Shown here: piece after piece, positions 17,778 to 26,446 of the stretch
Layout: the number at the start of each line of letters is the position of its first letter
How positions within the stretch are numbered: the stretch's first letter is position 1
NCBI RefSeq assembly: GCF_022867885.1
Contig: NZ_JALIFP010000028.1
Location: 1-52,345, forward strand
DNA from: Lederbergia sp. NSJ-179
Lineage (GTDB): Bacteria > Bacillota > Bacilli > Bacillales > Bacillaceae_C
Direction of reading: 5' to 3'
Length of the DNA: 52,345 nucleotides
Position numbers and translations under genes: made by a program
The notes under the pieces: model-generated
What the model saw: the letters and a program-made list of their open reading frames with translations, nothing else
What the model was told of the DNA's origin: nothing
The model's database searches: none

Positions 17778-18719
17778 TTATTTTTGTCGATGAGCCGCCA
17801 TATATTCCATCGTCTGTTTGATTCCTTCTTGATAAGAGGTTCGGGGAAGGGGCCCAATTTCTCTATTGTATTTCGTTCCATCGAGAACAACGGGGTCTTC
17901 GTTTAAATAGAACATTTCGACGACTTCACGCATGGTAGGATCGAAAAGGCCTAATAGTTTGATCATTCCTTTAGTAACGGTGAAGACAGATTTCTTATAT
18001 CCATTTATATCTCGAATGATCGCGATAATCTCCTCCCCGGTAATCACATCATACCCAGGGATATTCCAATTTTGTCCAAAGGTTTGTTCCTGAATGGCTA
18101 AATGGACGAGGGCCTTTGCACCATCTGGTGTATAAATGAATTCTCGTGGTATTTTTTTAGAACCAACAAACATGGCACCTTTATGTTGAATGGCATCTTT
18201 TAACGTGACATGTAAGAGGGTATTCTCCGCATTTGGGCCGTAAAAGTCTGGAAAATGGGCAATCAATGCTTGAACATTCGAGTTCTTTATCAGCTTTTCT
18301 GCTTGTAATCGAATTTTCCCCTTTTTCGTATGCGGATTTTTGGGTGTTTCTTCATTCACCTTACCGCCTGAAGACCTTCCATAGGCATAAATATTATCAA
18401 CTAGTACTAATTTAGCTTCAGTTGTTTTGGAAACATTGATGATGTTTTCAAAAAAGGAAATAAGTTTTTCCTCCCATTGTTCATAAGGGAGATTGGCGGA
18501 TTGAAAAATCGTATCCGCTTGCTTGGCAGCAGCCATGAGGTCTTCAAGATTAAATATATCTCCTGTGTGAATCCTTACTCCTTTTTGTGTCCCATATAAG
18601 GTATTTAGTTTTTGCTTCGAACGAGCAAAGGCGGTGACTTCAATCTCTCTGTGGATTAATTCCTGAACAAGGGCATACCCCATCCCTCCTGATGCCCCTA
18701 ATACTAGTGCATGTTTCAT
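17778..18719 (-). CDS. NAD(P)-dependent epimerase/dehydratase (extended SDR)
   Basis: This is a Rossmann-fold protein of about 313 residues. The dinucleotide-binding motif LGASGGMGYAL is at residues 7-17 and the sheet continues through VRIHTGDIFNLEDL. A tyrosine-containing segment, LVDNIYAYGRSSGG, lies where extended SDRs keep their catalytic region, and the C-terminus resembles sugar epimerases and NmrA-like proteins. The start is ATG 18719, with AAGGAGG upstream; an upstream start would read through the operator. The TetR gene lies upstream on the same strand. The same 15-base site precedes both genes, so the TetR protein probably controls this enzyme. The substrate is unknown. Confidence 0.87.
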   Translation of the reverse strand: MKHALVLGASGGMGYALVQELIHREIEVTAFARSKQKLNTLYGTQKGVRIHTGDIFNLEDLMAAAKQADTIFQSANLPYEQWEEKLISFFENIINVSKTTEAKLVLVDNIYAYGRSSGGKVNEETPKNPHTKKGKIRLQAEKLIKNSNVQALIAHFPDFYGPNAENTLLHVTLKDAIQHKGAMFVGSKKIPREFIYTPDGAKALVHLAIQEQTFGQNWNIPGYDVITGEEIIAIIRDINGYKKSVFTVTKGMIKLLGLFDPTMREVVEMFYLNEDPVVLDGTKYNREIGPLPRTSYQEGIKQTMEYMAAHRQK

Positions 18720-18741
18720 GATAAAACCTCCTTGTATAAAA

Positions 18742-18756
18742 TTGACCACTGTTCAA
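18742..18756 (-). promoter_or_regulatory. TetR operator copy 2, upstream of the SDR gene
   Basis: TTGACCACTGTTCAA is an imperfect palindrome identical in all 15 bases to the copy at 19402-19416. It lies just upstream of the SDR ribosome binding site. No convincing -35 and -10 pair is visible here, so it may act on a weak promoter or as a roadblock. Confidence 0.75.
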
Positions 18757-18806
18757 ATTGCTGGATAAAAGAAAGCCGAGGGAAAAACCGAAAGATCCCA
18801 ATGCTT

Positions 18807-19385
18807 TCACTTTTGTGCTAATAAACTTTTCAAGAGAAAATTCACATGTACTTGCGCCATTTCCTTCCCGTCCTCATAATCAACGACATGGCGCAGATAA
18901 TGGGTGACAAAGCCATGTAAGGAAAGAAAGGTCGACCAAATGTCTTGTATGGTGATGGACCTGTCACATAAGGATTGTACACTTTTGGCAAACATTTCAT
19001 AGGTGTTGCTTGGTTCCTGATTAATAAAGTTACGAACTTCTTCATCCTTGATTAGAAACATAATTTCGTAATGGCTTTGATGGGTTAAACCGAAACGGAT
19101 AAAGCCAAGCAGGATATTCCGTAACTTTTCCGCAGGTTCCAAAGGCTTTTCCATAATCATTTTTAGCTCCAGTTCGAGCATTTTAAAATGTTCCTCAACC
19201 AAAGCATAGAACAGCTCCGCTTTATTTTTAAAATGATAATAAATAGAGCCATGGCTGTATCCCAGTTTTTTGCCGATTTGCCTCATTGAAACGTGCTGAT
19301 ATCCTTGAGCAATAAATAACTCCCTTGCCGCATCCATAATCATTTCACGAGTTAATTCCTTTTGTACAGATTTCCGTGGTGACAT
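18807..19385 (-). CDS. TetR/AcrR family transcriptional regulator
   Basis: This 192-residue TetR protein has the DNA-binding domain at about residues 10-55 (MRQIGKKLGYSHGSIYYHFK) and a helical C-terminal ligand domain. The start is ATG 19385, with AAGGAGGATACA directly upstream. A longer frame from 19409 would include the operator in coding sequence. It is followed on the same strand by the SDR gene. The identical 15-base operators in front of both genes point to autoregulation and control of the SDR enzyme. The inducer is unknown, and a reactive small molecule handled by the SDR is one guess. Confidence 0.9.
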   Translation of the reverse strand: MSPRKSVQKELTREMIMDAARELFIAQGYQHVSMRQIGKKLGYSHGSIYYHFKNKAELFYALVEEHFKMLELELKMIMEKPLEPAEKLRNILLGFIRFGLTHQSHYEIMFLIKDEEVRNFINQEPSNTYEMFAKSVQSLCDRSITIQDIWSTFLSLHGFVTHYLRHVVDYEDGKEMAQVHVNFLLKSLLAQK

Positions 19386-19401
19386 TGTATCCTCCTTGTA
19401 T

Positions 19402-19449
19402 TTGACCACTGTTCAATTAAATGATACTCATGAATACATCCAATGTCAA
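19402..19449 (-). promoter_or_regulatory. TetR gene promoter with operator copy 1
   Basis: On the minus strand TTGACA (plus 19444-19449) and TATCAT (plus 19421-19426) are 17 bases apart. TTGAACAGTGGTCAA (plus 19402-19416) lies immediately downstream, over the transcription start. The operator matches the one at 18742-18756 exactly. Confidence 0.8.
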
Positions 19450-19669
19450 TCATTTTTTTAGTGGGGGATCAAAAGGTATAAATTGGTTCGTAGTTCTCGC
19501 AATATAGGTCGAGAATATGTGTACTATAAATATTAGAGGCTTATTTTTTTATGAGTTTTTCATAAAGGCCTTTCACCTTATGTTTTTAGTGACGTCCTTC
19601 ACACGTGAAAAGCGGGAGGCTTTTTTTGTAAGGAAAGCATAAAAATTGGCTAATGCTAGGTCTAGCTCC
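19450..19669. other. Intergenic region before the structured repeat
   Basis: This is AT-rich sequence with no gene. A GTGAAAAGCGGGAGGC segment followed by seven T near 19607-19629 may be part of a terminator, but its stem is imperfect. Confidence 0.35.
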
Positions 19670-19839
19670 AGCGCCTAGCCCCTCGAGGTCAAATAACCTG
19701 AGACAATAAAAGTCAAAACCGGACTTTTCTTGTCTCAGAACATTTGCTTGTCGCGGGCCAACAGGATGTTGGTCAGAACGGCGTTGCGCCAGGACGGCGC
19801 GAACTTAGCCGTTCATCCATTAGGCGGGCGCCTTGCGCT
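19670..19839. repeat. Structured dispersed intergenic repeat
   Basis: This 170-base GC-rich element contrasts with the AT-rich flanks. AGCGC (19670-19674) and GCGCT (19835-19839) close it. Inside are a 17-base perfect stem at 19698-19714 and 19722-19738 (starts CTGAGACAA) and a GAACGGC/GCCGTTC stem at 19776-19782 and 19808-19814. Its edges (CTCCAGCGCCTAGCCCCTCGAG and CCTTGCGCTTTTC) resemble, from memory, a repeat common between genes of many Bacillaceae. It contains no coding frame. Confidence 0.65.
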
Positions 19840-19941
19840 TTTCTTAAAAATGGTAAAAGCTTTTTTAATATGAATGGATTTTTATAACTAGAGGAAGGAT
19901 AAAGATTGTGAACTACATTAATGGAGTCAAAGGAGGCTACT

Positions 19942-20451
19942 ATGGGAATTTTAGGTGGGAATCCAAAAAATGAACCGATGCATTATGGAGAAGTATTTGG
20001 TATATGGTCTTTTTTAGTTGGGGCAAAAGGAATGATTGCTTGTTACCAAACACATTTAAATCATACCGGAGATGCTGATCTTCATGAATTACTCGAAGAA
20101 GCTCTCAAGCAGAAAGAACAAGAGGTTAAGCAGATTGAAACATTATTAAAAGAAAATGGTGTTGGTTTACCACCCACTCCACCAGAGCGCCCTAAGGCAA
20201 ATCTGGAAAGTATTCCAGTGGGAGCACGTTTTATGGATCAAGAGATTGCGGTGTCATTAGCGGCAGATATGGCTGCTGGCTTGGTGGCATGCAGTACGAT
20301 CATGGGCGAATCGTTCCGAGAAGATATTGCCATGATGTTTGGACAAATGCATACACAAAAAGCAGCACTCGGCACAAAAGTTCTTCGTTTGAACAAAGAT
20401 AAGGGATGGTTGGTTACTCCACCTCTTCATCAGACTCCTGCTGATTGTTGA
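19942..20451 (+). CDS. DUF3231 family protein
   Basis: This 169-residue helical protein matches what I know of Bacillus DUF3231 proteins, which have a ferritin-like four-helix fold. Visible marks are EPMHYGEVFGIWSFLVGAKG near the start, a coiled-coil-like stretch (ALKQKEQEVKQIETLLKENG), a proline-rich loop (LPPTPPERP), and a second helical pair with MDQEIAVSLAADMAAGLVAC and MHTQKAALGTKVL. Many family members contain two such units; this one has a single unit. The start is ATG 19942, placed by AAAGGAGG upstream. No function is established for the family. Confidence 0.8.
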   Translation: MGILGGNPKNEPMHYGEVFGIWSFLVGAKGMIACYQTHLNHTGDADLHELLEEALKQKEQEVKQIETLLKENGVGLPPTPPERPKANLESIPVGARFMDQEIAVSLAADMAAGLVACSTIMGESFREDIAMMFGQMHTQKAALGTKVLRLNKDKGWLVTPPLHQTPADC

Positions 20452-20494
20452 TCTTGTTTCGATTTGGCCAGACTTAATTTGTCTTGGGGAATGA

Positions 20495-20522
20495 GGGGCT
20501 TCCACTAAAGGTAGCCCCTTTT
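20495..20522 (+). terminator. Terminator after the DUF3231 gene
   Basis: GGGGCT and AGCCCC pair across a 12-base loop and are followed by TTTT. Confidence 0.75.
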
Positions 20523-20695
20523 CACGTGTGCTTCGTAGTCACACAATCGTGGACAATCGCCTTTTTTCCCACTGTTATTCCCAAAAAAAAGGCCTATACA
20601 TACAATATTGTACAAAGAGTTTACAGTGGGGTTTATAAAAATGGGAAATGTTTACAATGAGATACATGATTACTCATTGGAGGTGTTTGTTCACG

Positions 20696-21718
20696 ATGAA
20701 TATGGAGATGGCAATTCAAGTCCTTGATAAAATGCGTCTGCCGAACGGCGCTTATACGGCCAGTCTTTCAGATGACTATCGTTATGTTTGGATTCGGGAT
20801 GTCGTGTATACGGTATTGCCGTTTTTACATGATCGATCAGAACGTTATGAAAAGGCTTATCATGCTTTATTCGATTTATTTAAAGACTATGAATGGAAAA
20901 TCGATATTCATACGGAGAAGAAACCTGTTTATTTGTTTGAGTATATTCATTCCCGCTATTCTACGGATTTAAAGGAGATTGACGTGGAATGGGGGCACGC
21001 TCAAAATGATGCGATTGGAGCATTTTTATGGGGAGTAGGGGAAGGTGTCAAACATGGGCAAAAGGTGATAAGGGATGAATCGGATTTACGAATTGTCCAA
21101 AAACTCATTTCTTATCTAGAATGTTTACAGTACTGGCAAGCCAAAGATAATGGCATGTGGGAAGAGAATATGGAGGTACATGCTTCAAGTGTGGGAGCTT
21201 GTGTGGCGGGGTTAAAGGCCGTTAGCATGTTGGTCGATGTAAAAGAGGATCTTATTCGAAAAGGGGAAGAAACATTACGTTTTCTGTTACCACGGGAAAG
21301 TGAAACAAAAGAGGTGGATTTAGCCCTGCTTTCTTTCATTTTTCCATACAGATTGGTCGATCGGCAAACAGCCCTTATGATCGTTCAGCAAGTCTCGAGC
21401 CGATTAGAGCGGGAAAGAGGATGTATCCGTTATGAACATGATCAATATTACAATGAAGGAAAGGAAGCGGAGTGGTGCTTCGGATTTCCGTGGCTGGGAC
21501 TATGCTATAGTGAGTTAGGGATGAACGATAAAGCAGATGAATATGTGGAAAAAACGCTCCGAAACATACCCGACAATTGGGAAGTACCTGAATTATATAT
21601 TGGTGGAAAAAATGTAGCCAATGGAAATACACCACTTGCATGGGCTGTAGCCCTATCCTATTTATTTTTAAAGAGGGTGCGCTCTAATCAGATTGCCGTA
21701 CCTAGTGAGAATTTGTAA
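20696..21718 (+). CDS. GH15-like (glucoamylase-fold) protein
   Basis: This protein of about 340 residues has the (alpha/alpha)6 glucoamylase fold of glycoside hydrolase family 15. NGAYTASLSDDYRYVWIRDV near the start corresponds to the family's YRYxWxRD substrate loop. DNGMWEENMEVHASSVGACV contains the W-E pair where the general acid is expected. The segment EVPELYIGG near the C-terminus fits the second acidic site. It is shorter than typical glucoamylases, lacks a signal peptide and would be cytoplasmic. ATG 20696 follows GGAGG by 12 bases, and TTG 20687 is an alternative. It lies upstream of the glycogen operon, so a role in alpha-glucan breakdown is plausible but unproven. Confidence 0.75.
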   Translation: MNMEMAIQVLDKMRLPNGAYTASLSDDYRYVWIRDVVYTVLPFLHDRSERYEKAYHALFDLFKDYEWKIDIHTEKKPVYLFEYIHSRYSTDLKEIDVEWGHAQNDAIGAFLWGVGEGVKHGQKVIRDESDLRIVQKLISYLECLQYWQAKDNGMWEENMEVHASSVGACVAGLKAVSMLVDVKEDLIRKGEETLRFLLPRESETKEVDLALLSFIFPYRLVDRQTALMIVQQVSSRLERERGCIRYEHDQYYNEGKEAEWCFGFPWLGLCYSELGMNDKADEYVEKTLRNIPDNWEVPELYIGGKNVANGNTPLAWAVALSYLFLKRVRSNQIAVPSENL

Positions 21719-21740
21719 ACGAAAAGACTTCATCAGATAT

Positions 21741-21774
21741 ACCCTGAATGTGGCTTACTGCATTCAGGGTTTTT
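21741..21774 (+). terminator. Terminator after the GH15-like gene
   Basis: ACCCTGAATG and CATTCAGGGT form a perfect 10-base stem with a 10-base loop, followed by TTTT. Confidence 0.87.
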
Positions 21775-22042
21775 GTCTGCGGCAAAGAGATGTCCCTTGA
21801 AATCATATGAAGCTTATCAGGACGAGTGGAATCGATTTTAAGGAGTCTTACAAAAATCATGTACATTATCATTCAAATGATTTTTTAGACTCTTGCACGG
21901 CCGGTTAAGTACCTTAAAATGGATGGAAGAAAGGTCATAAACCTCCATTTTTTAGTGGCAATTTATGGTATGCTAATAGAGGTTAAACACAGTAATTTAG
22001 GGATTTTTTTAACAACTTAATATCAATATTTAGGGGGAAATA
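21775..22042. other. Leader of the TauE/SafE gene
   Basis: No gene is seen. An inverted repeat ATCATT-CA-AATGAT at 21868-21881 has a weak likeness to metalloregulator boxes (Fur/Zur type). It lies about 160 bases from the start codon. AGGGGG precedes the next gene. Confidence 0.35.
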
Positions 22043-22792
22043 ATGACTTCTACTGTTATCGTACTAATCATTGCAGCCGTTTTTATTGGAGCATTCATAC
22101 GGGCAACATTTGGGTTCGGAGAAGCCGTTGTAAGTATGCCATTACTTGCCTTATTACCCATTGATTTACATACTTCCATTTCTTTAATTGGTCTAGCTGG
22201 ACTTACTGTCGCGTTATTTACCGCTATTTCGGGATGGCGTTATGTGGATCGTCCCGCTTTAATACGCTTAGTCATTGGGGCTCTAATTGGCATTCCAATC
22301 GGTATCCTATTTATTGTCAAGCTACCTGCAAGTATCATTACGGTTGGACTTAGTATTTTTTTAATGGCGTATGGTTCCTATTCCTTTATTAAAGTTTTGC
22401 TTGGAAAAAATGATGCAAAACCCAGACTTGAAGCGCCTTTTTGGTCACTGCCGGTGGGGATAATATCTGGTATTATGGGCAGTGCTTATAATACACATGG
22501 TGTCCCGGTTGTTGTTTATGGAACTTTGCGACGTTGGGAGCCTAGGCGTTTCCGAGGGACTTTGCAGGCTCATTTTTTAATCTCTGGAGTATTTGTTGTA
22601 ATTGGTCAAGCTCTTGGCGGATTATGGACAGAAGATCTCTTTCTTTTATTTGGACTATCCTTTCCTACTATTATGATTGCGACTTTATTGGGAATTTTTT
22701 TACATCGCCGTATTCCTAATGAAAAATTTGAACGTTATGTATTTCTCCTTATTGTCGTACTTGGCATTTTATTGGTAATAAATCCAGCATAA
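22043..22792 (+). CDS. TauE/SafE family membrane permease
   Basis: This 249-residue protein has about eight hydrophobic helices in two homologous halves. The motif GAFIRATFGFGEAVVSMPLLAL at the N-terminus and the repeat WSLPVGIISGIMGSAYNTHG in the second half are typical of the TauE/SafE family. Members export or import small organic sulfonates, sulfite, sulfoacetate or other anions. No sulfur-metabolism gene is adjacent, so the substrate is open. It has its own leader and terminator and looks monocistronic. Confidence 0.85.
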   Translation: MTSTVIVLIIAAVFIGAFIRATFGFGEAVVSMPLLALLPIDLHTSISLIGLAGLTVALFTAISGWRYVDRPALIRLVIGALIGIPIGILFIVKLPASIITVGLSIFLMAYGSYSFIKVLLGKNDAKPRLEAPFWSLPVGIISGIMGSAYNTHGVPVVVYGTLRRWEPRRFRGTLQAHFLISGVFVVIGQALGGLWTEDLFLLFGLSFPTIMIATLLGIFLHRRIPNEKFERYVFLLIVVLGILLVINPA

Positions 22793-22829
22793 CACAAATA
22801 GAATCTTTATAATTGGATAAGATTTAAGG

Positions 22830-22860
22830 ACCGAGAAGGAAGGAACCCCTCGGTTTTTTA
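22830..22860 (+). terminator. Terminator after the TauE/SafE gene
   Basis: ACCGAG and CTCGGT pair with a 13-base loop and are followed by six T. Confidence 0.82.
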
Positions 22861-23054
22861 CTTACCTTGAATAAACCCTCCCCTTATACCTCCAAAAAAA
22901 CTCGGTCTGAAAATAGCAACGTGTATTTCTTCGCTTAAAATGACAAAACTAGTGATTTTTCATCGAAGGATTCGCATTTTTCGCAACGAAATAGTTTAGG
23001 GAAGTTCTATTTTTAAACTCTTTGGAATATATACCAGGTTCTTATCCCGAATTA

Positions 23055-23126
23055 ACTGGCAGTAAGACCCCCACTTCAAGAATTCGAGGAAAAACAAGAA
23101 TTGTAAGTGGGGGATCAACTGCCAGT
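23055..23126. repeat. Nested inverted repeats upstream of glgB (hairpin 1)
   Basis: The outer arms ACTGGCAGT (23055-23063) and ACTGCCAGT (23118-23126) are perfectly complementary. The inner arms CCCCCACTT (23068-23076) and AAGTGGGGG (23105-23113) are also perfect, and AGAATT/AATT pairing extends the inner stem. No T-run follows, so this is not a plain terminator. Confidence 0.75.
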
Positions 23127-23149
23127 AAATCCCCGATTCGTTCAACTAA

Positions 23150-23185
23150 CATTCAGTGGGGGATGAAAAAAACCCCCACTGAATG
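23150..23185. repeat. Perfect 13-base inverted repeat upstream of glgB (hairpin 2)
   Basis: CATTCAGTGGGGG and CCCCCACTGAATG form a perfect stem around an A-rich 10-base loop. It shares the CCCCCAC/GTGGGGG core with hairpin 1 and with the terminator at 10697. It lies in the likely leader of the glycogen operon. Confidence 0.78.
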
Positions 23186-23221
23186 AAGTTTCACTTTATC
23201 ACAGGATGTGGAGAGGCCAAT

Positions 23222-23323
23222 ATGCCTACCACGTCTTTTTTAGAGGACGAACTCTATTGGGAAAAATGTGCATGTCAAAAAAATAAAATATGGAATATTT
23301 TTAGAAAGAGTCAAATAGGATAG
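23222..23323 (+). CDS. Possible 33-residue small ORF ahead of glgB
   Basis: An ATG at 23222, preceded by GGAGAGG, opens a frame of 33 codons that ends 13 bases before the glgB start. The product begins MPTTSFLEDELYWEKCACQK and has a C-A-C pair, a basic C-terminus and no TM segment. It could be a regulatory leader peptide, a small protein or a chance frame. I do not recognise it. Confidence 0.35.
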   Translation: MPTTSFLEDELYWEKCACQKNKIWNIFRKSQIG

Positions 23324-23336
23324 TGGAGGTGCCAGA

Positions 23337-25283
23337 ATGGTAAGGGGTGTAGAGGATGGAGAGAAAATGCGCCTAGGTGATATGGAGAGGTATCTTTTTC
23401 ATGAAGGAACTCTTTATGAAGCATATAAAATGCTTGGCGCGCATATCTTGACCGTTAAAGGGATTAAAGGTGTGCAATTTGCCGTTTGGGCTCCAAATGC
23501 ATTGGCGGTATCTGTTGTTGGGGACTTTAACAAATGGGATGGTTCGCAAGCTGTCATGCAGCGAGTTGAGCATTCAGGAATATGGGGATTATTTATACCC
23601 GGCTTAAAAGAAGGGCTTCTGTATAAATACGAAATCAAGACATCGACCAATGAAGTTTTGCTAAAAGCGGATCCCTATGCATTCTATTCAGAAAGGAGGC
23701 CAAGAACAGCATCTATCATTTATCGTTTGGATACATATAGCTGGAAAGATAAAAAATGGATGGAACAAAGGGGGAGAAAAGATCATTATCATCAACCTAT
23801 GCTCGTCTACGAAATGCATATGGGAACGTGGAAGCGGAAGGAGGATGGAAGTTTTTATTCCTATCGTGAATTAGCAGATGAAGTCATTGATTATGTAAAA
23901 TCTTGCGGCTTTACCCATATTGAATGTATGCCACTAATGGAACATCCCTATGATCGCTCATGGGGCTATCAAATTACTGGCTATTATTCGGTCACAAGTC
24001 GTTATGGAACCCCAAAGGACTTTATGTACTTCGTTGATCGATGTCATCAAAACGGAATAGGCGTGATTATGGATTGGGTTCCCCTTCATTTTTGCAAGGA
24101 TGCCCACGGCCTTGGGCGCTTTGATGGAACGTCCCTTTATGAACCGATTGATCCTGATCGAGCGGAGCGTAGGAACTGGGGGACCTATAATTTTGATTTC
24201 GGTAAGCCGGAAATTACAAGCTTTCTTATTTCCAATGCCCTTTTTTGGTTGGATGTCTTTCATATTGACGGCTTTCGACTTGATGCTGTATCCTCGATGA
24301 TTTATTTGAATCATGATAATGCTGGCTCGAGTCCTTTGAAAAACCATTTAGGAGGAGAAGAAAATCTTGAAGCGATTACCTTTATAAAAAAATTAAATGA
24401 AGTTGTCTTTGATCGCTATCCTGGGATTCTTATGATGGCGGAAGAAGCGACAGATTATCCTTTGGTGAGTGCTCCAACCTATGCTTGCGGTCTAGGCTTT
24501 AATTACAAATGGAATATGGGGTGGACCAATGATGTCCTCCGCTATATGAAAATGGAGATTTCAGAACGATCTGCCCACCATCATCTATTAACTTTTTCCT
24601 TCTTTTATGCATTCTCGGAAAATTTTGTTCTAGCATTTTCACATGACGAGGTCGTCCATGGGAAACGTTCCTTACTGAATAAAATGCCTGGTGATTATTG
24701 GCAAAAGTTTGCCCAGTTGCGTCTATTACACGGGTACTTCTTTACCCATCCCGGAAAAAAACTTAGTTTTATGGGCAATGAATTTGCGCAATTTGATGAA
24801 TGGAAGGATTTAGAACAGCTTGATTGGAATTTATTTGAGTTTGATTTTCATCAAAAATTCCATACGTATTTTAAAGCGTTAAGCCAATTTTACAAAAAAA
24901 CAAGTTGTTTATGGCGATTAGATCATGAGCAGGAAGGGTTTGAATGGATTGACCCAGATAATACAACCCAGAGTGTGATCACGTTTATGAGGAAAGGAAA
25001 ACAAAAGGGGGATTATTGTATTGTCCTTTGTAATTTCAGTGCAGATGTCTATGAACATTATCGGATTGGAGTTCCATCGTATGGAAGTTATATAGAGGTA
25101 TTTAACAGTGATTTAAGCATTTTCGGAGGTTCGAATCAGTATCATCCGAAACCGATCAAAGTGGAACAAGAACCTTATCATAATCAACGATATAGTATGA
25201 AAGTTACCGTTCCCCCATTAGGAATGATTATCTTCATGAAACAAACAAAAAAAAGACGGAGGAGTGGTCTCTATAGTAGCTAA
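23337..25283 (+). CDS. glgB: 1,4-alpha-glucan branching enzyme
   Basis: This 648-residue GH13 enzyme makes alpha-1,6 branches in glycogen by cutting and moving alpha-1,4 chains. An N-terminal CBM48 domain ([22 protein letters not shown]) precedes the catalytic barrel. The nucleophile is D316 in [11 protein letters not shown], the acid/base is E369 in [10 protein letters not shown], and the third acidic residue is in [12 protein letters not shown]. The C-terminal beta domain ends in a short basic tail. The ATG has GGAGG 9 bases upstream. It is first in glgBCDA and overlaps glgC by 20 bases. The length fits B. subtilis GlgB. Confidence 0.95.
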   Translation: MVRGVEDGEKMRLGDMERYLFHEGTLYEAYKMLGAHILTVKGIKGVQFAVWAPNALAVSVVGDFNKWDGSQAVMQRVEHSGIWGLFIPGLKEGLLYKYEIKTSTNEVLLKADPYAFYSERRPRTASIIYRLDTYSWKDKKWMEQRGRKDHYHQPMLVYEMHMGTWKRKEDGSFYSYRELADEVIDYVKSCGFTHIECMPLMEHPYDRSWGYQITGYYSVTSRYGTPKDFMYFVDRCHQNGIGVIMDWVPLHFCKDAHGLGRFDGTSLYEPIDPDRAERRNWGTYNFDFGKPEITSFLISNALFWLDVFHIDGFRLDAVSSMIYLNHDNAGSSPLKNHLGGEENLEAITFIKKLNEVVFDRYPGILMMAEEATDYPLVSAPTYACGLGFNYKWNMGWTNDVLRYMKMEISERSAHHHLLTFSFFYAFSENFVLAFSHDEVVHGKRSLLNKMPGDYWQKFAQLRLLHGYFFTHPGKKLSFMGNEFAQFDEWKDLEQLDWNLFEFDFHQKFHTYFKALSQFYKKTSCLWRLDHEQEGFEWIDPDNTTQSVITFMRKGKQKGDYCIVLCNFSADVYEHYRIGVPSYGSYIEVFNSDLSIFGGSNQYHPKPIKVEQEPYHNQRYSMKVTVPPLGMIIFMKQTKKRRRSGLYSS

Positions 25284-26430
25284 AAAATGGGTGGCTATGT
25301 TGCTTGCAGGTGGAAAAGGGACTCGACTTGGTGGATTAACAAGAGAAATTGCAAAACCCGCTGTTCCATTTGGTGGGAAATATCGAATTATTGACTTTAC
25401 ATTAAGTAATTGTACGCATTCAGGTATCGATACGGTTGGAGTGTTAACCCAGTATCAGCCCCATACTTTGAACCATTATGTTGGGGAGGGGAGGGCATGG
25501 GATTTAGATTGCCGCTTTGGTGGTGTGTCTGTTCTTCCTCCCTATAAAGGGCAAGATGGAGGACATTGGTATCAAGGAACAGCAAATGCCGTCTATCATA
25601 ATATCCACTTTATTGATCAATATGATCCTGAGTATGTCCTTGTCATCTCTGGCGATCATATTTACAAAATGGACTATAATAAACTGCTTCATGCTCATAT
25701 AGAAAAAGGGGCAGATGCCTCGATCGCGGTTATTCAAGTGCCTTGGAACGAAGCCCATCGTTTCGGAATCATGAACACGGATGAATCAGATAAAATTATT
25801 GAATTTGAAGAAAAACCTTCTTTTCCACAGAGTAATCTTGCTTCTATGGGGGTTTATTTATTTAATTGGAAAATGCTCAAACGATATTTAATTGAGGATG
25901 AGCAGAATAGGAGGTCATCAAATGATTTCGGCAAAGACATTATCCCTAAAATGTTAGAGGACCAAAGAAAGCTCTATGCCTATGGATTCAATGGTTACTG
26001 GAAAGATGTCGGGACGGTGCAAAGCTTATGGGAAGCGAATATGGATTTTCTTAAGGAGGCTACTAGTTTTGAACTAGATGATCCAAATTGGCGAATATAT
26101 GCGGGGAATGCGAATCATCCACCTCAATATATTGCTCCGGAAGCTCAGGTAACACAATCCCTTATTAATGAGGGTTCCATTATTTACGGAACGGTTGACC
26201 ATTCGGTTGTGTCGTACAATGCCCATATTGGGGCAGGTTCTGTCATAAAGGATTCGGTCATTATGCCTGATGTAAGAATCGGCAAAAATGTGAAAGTAGA
26301 GCGAGCGATCATTGCTAATGGTACAGTGATTGAAGATGGATCGATCATTGGTTCAGCTAATCGATCGAAGGAGATTACCTTATTTGGGAAATGTCAAATG
26401 GTTTCCGCAAATATACAAAACGTACTATAG
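25264..26430 (+). CDS. glgC: Glucose-1-phosphate adenylyltransferase, catalytic subunit
   Basis: This 388-residue enzyme makes ADP-glucose from glucose-1-phosphate and ATP, the committed step of glycogen synthesis. The nucleotidyltransferase loop is [15 protein letters not shown], the substrate lysine region is [18 protein letters not shown], and the metal site is in [13 protein letters not shown] left-handed beta-helix follows from about residue 290. The start is uncertain: GTG 25264 is the only common start codon before the catalytic loop, but GGAGG lies one base upstream of it, which is too close. A rarer start a few codons in is possible. GlgD, encoded next, normally forms the hetero-oligomer with GlgC in Bacilli. 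Confidence 0.94.
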   Translation: MVSIVAKKWVAMLLAGGKGTRLGGLTREIAKPAVPFGGKYRIIDFTLSNCTHSGIDTVGVLTQYQPHTLNHYVGEGRAWDLDCRFGGVSVLPPYKGQDGGHWYQGTANAVYHNIHFIDQYDPEYVLVISGDHIYKMDYNKLLHAHIEKGADASIAVIQVPWNEAHRFGIMNTDESDKIIEFEEKPSFPQSNLASMGVYLFNWKMLKRYLIEDEQNRRSSNDFGKDIIPKMLEDQRKLYAYGFNGYWKDVGTVQSLWEANMDFLKEATSFELDDPNWRIYAGNANHPPQYIAPEAQVTQSLINEGSIIYGTVDHSVVSYNAHIGAGSVIKDSVIMPDVRIGKNVKVERAIIANGTVIEDGSIIGSANRSKEITLFGKCQMVSANIQNVL

Positions 26431-26446
26431 GGAAAGGATATTAGAT

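Noticed and set aside
26330-26446. Longer N-terminus for glgD
   Set aside because: It would run inside glgC in another frame. ATG 26447 has a proper ribosome binding site and gives the usual GlgD N-terminus.
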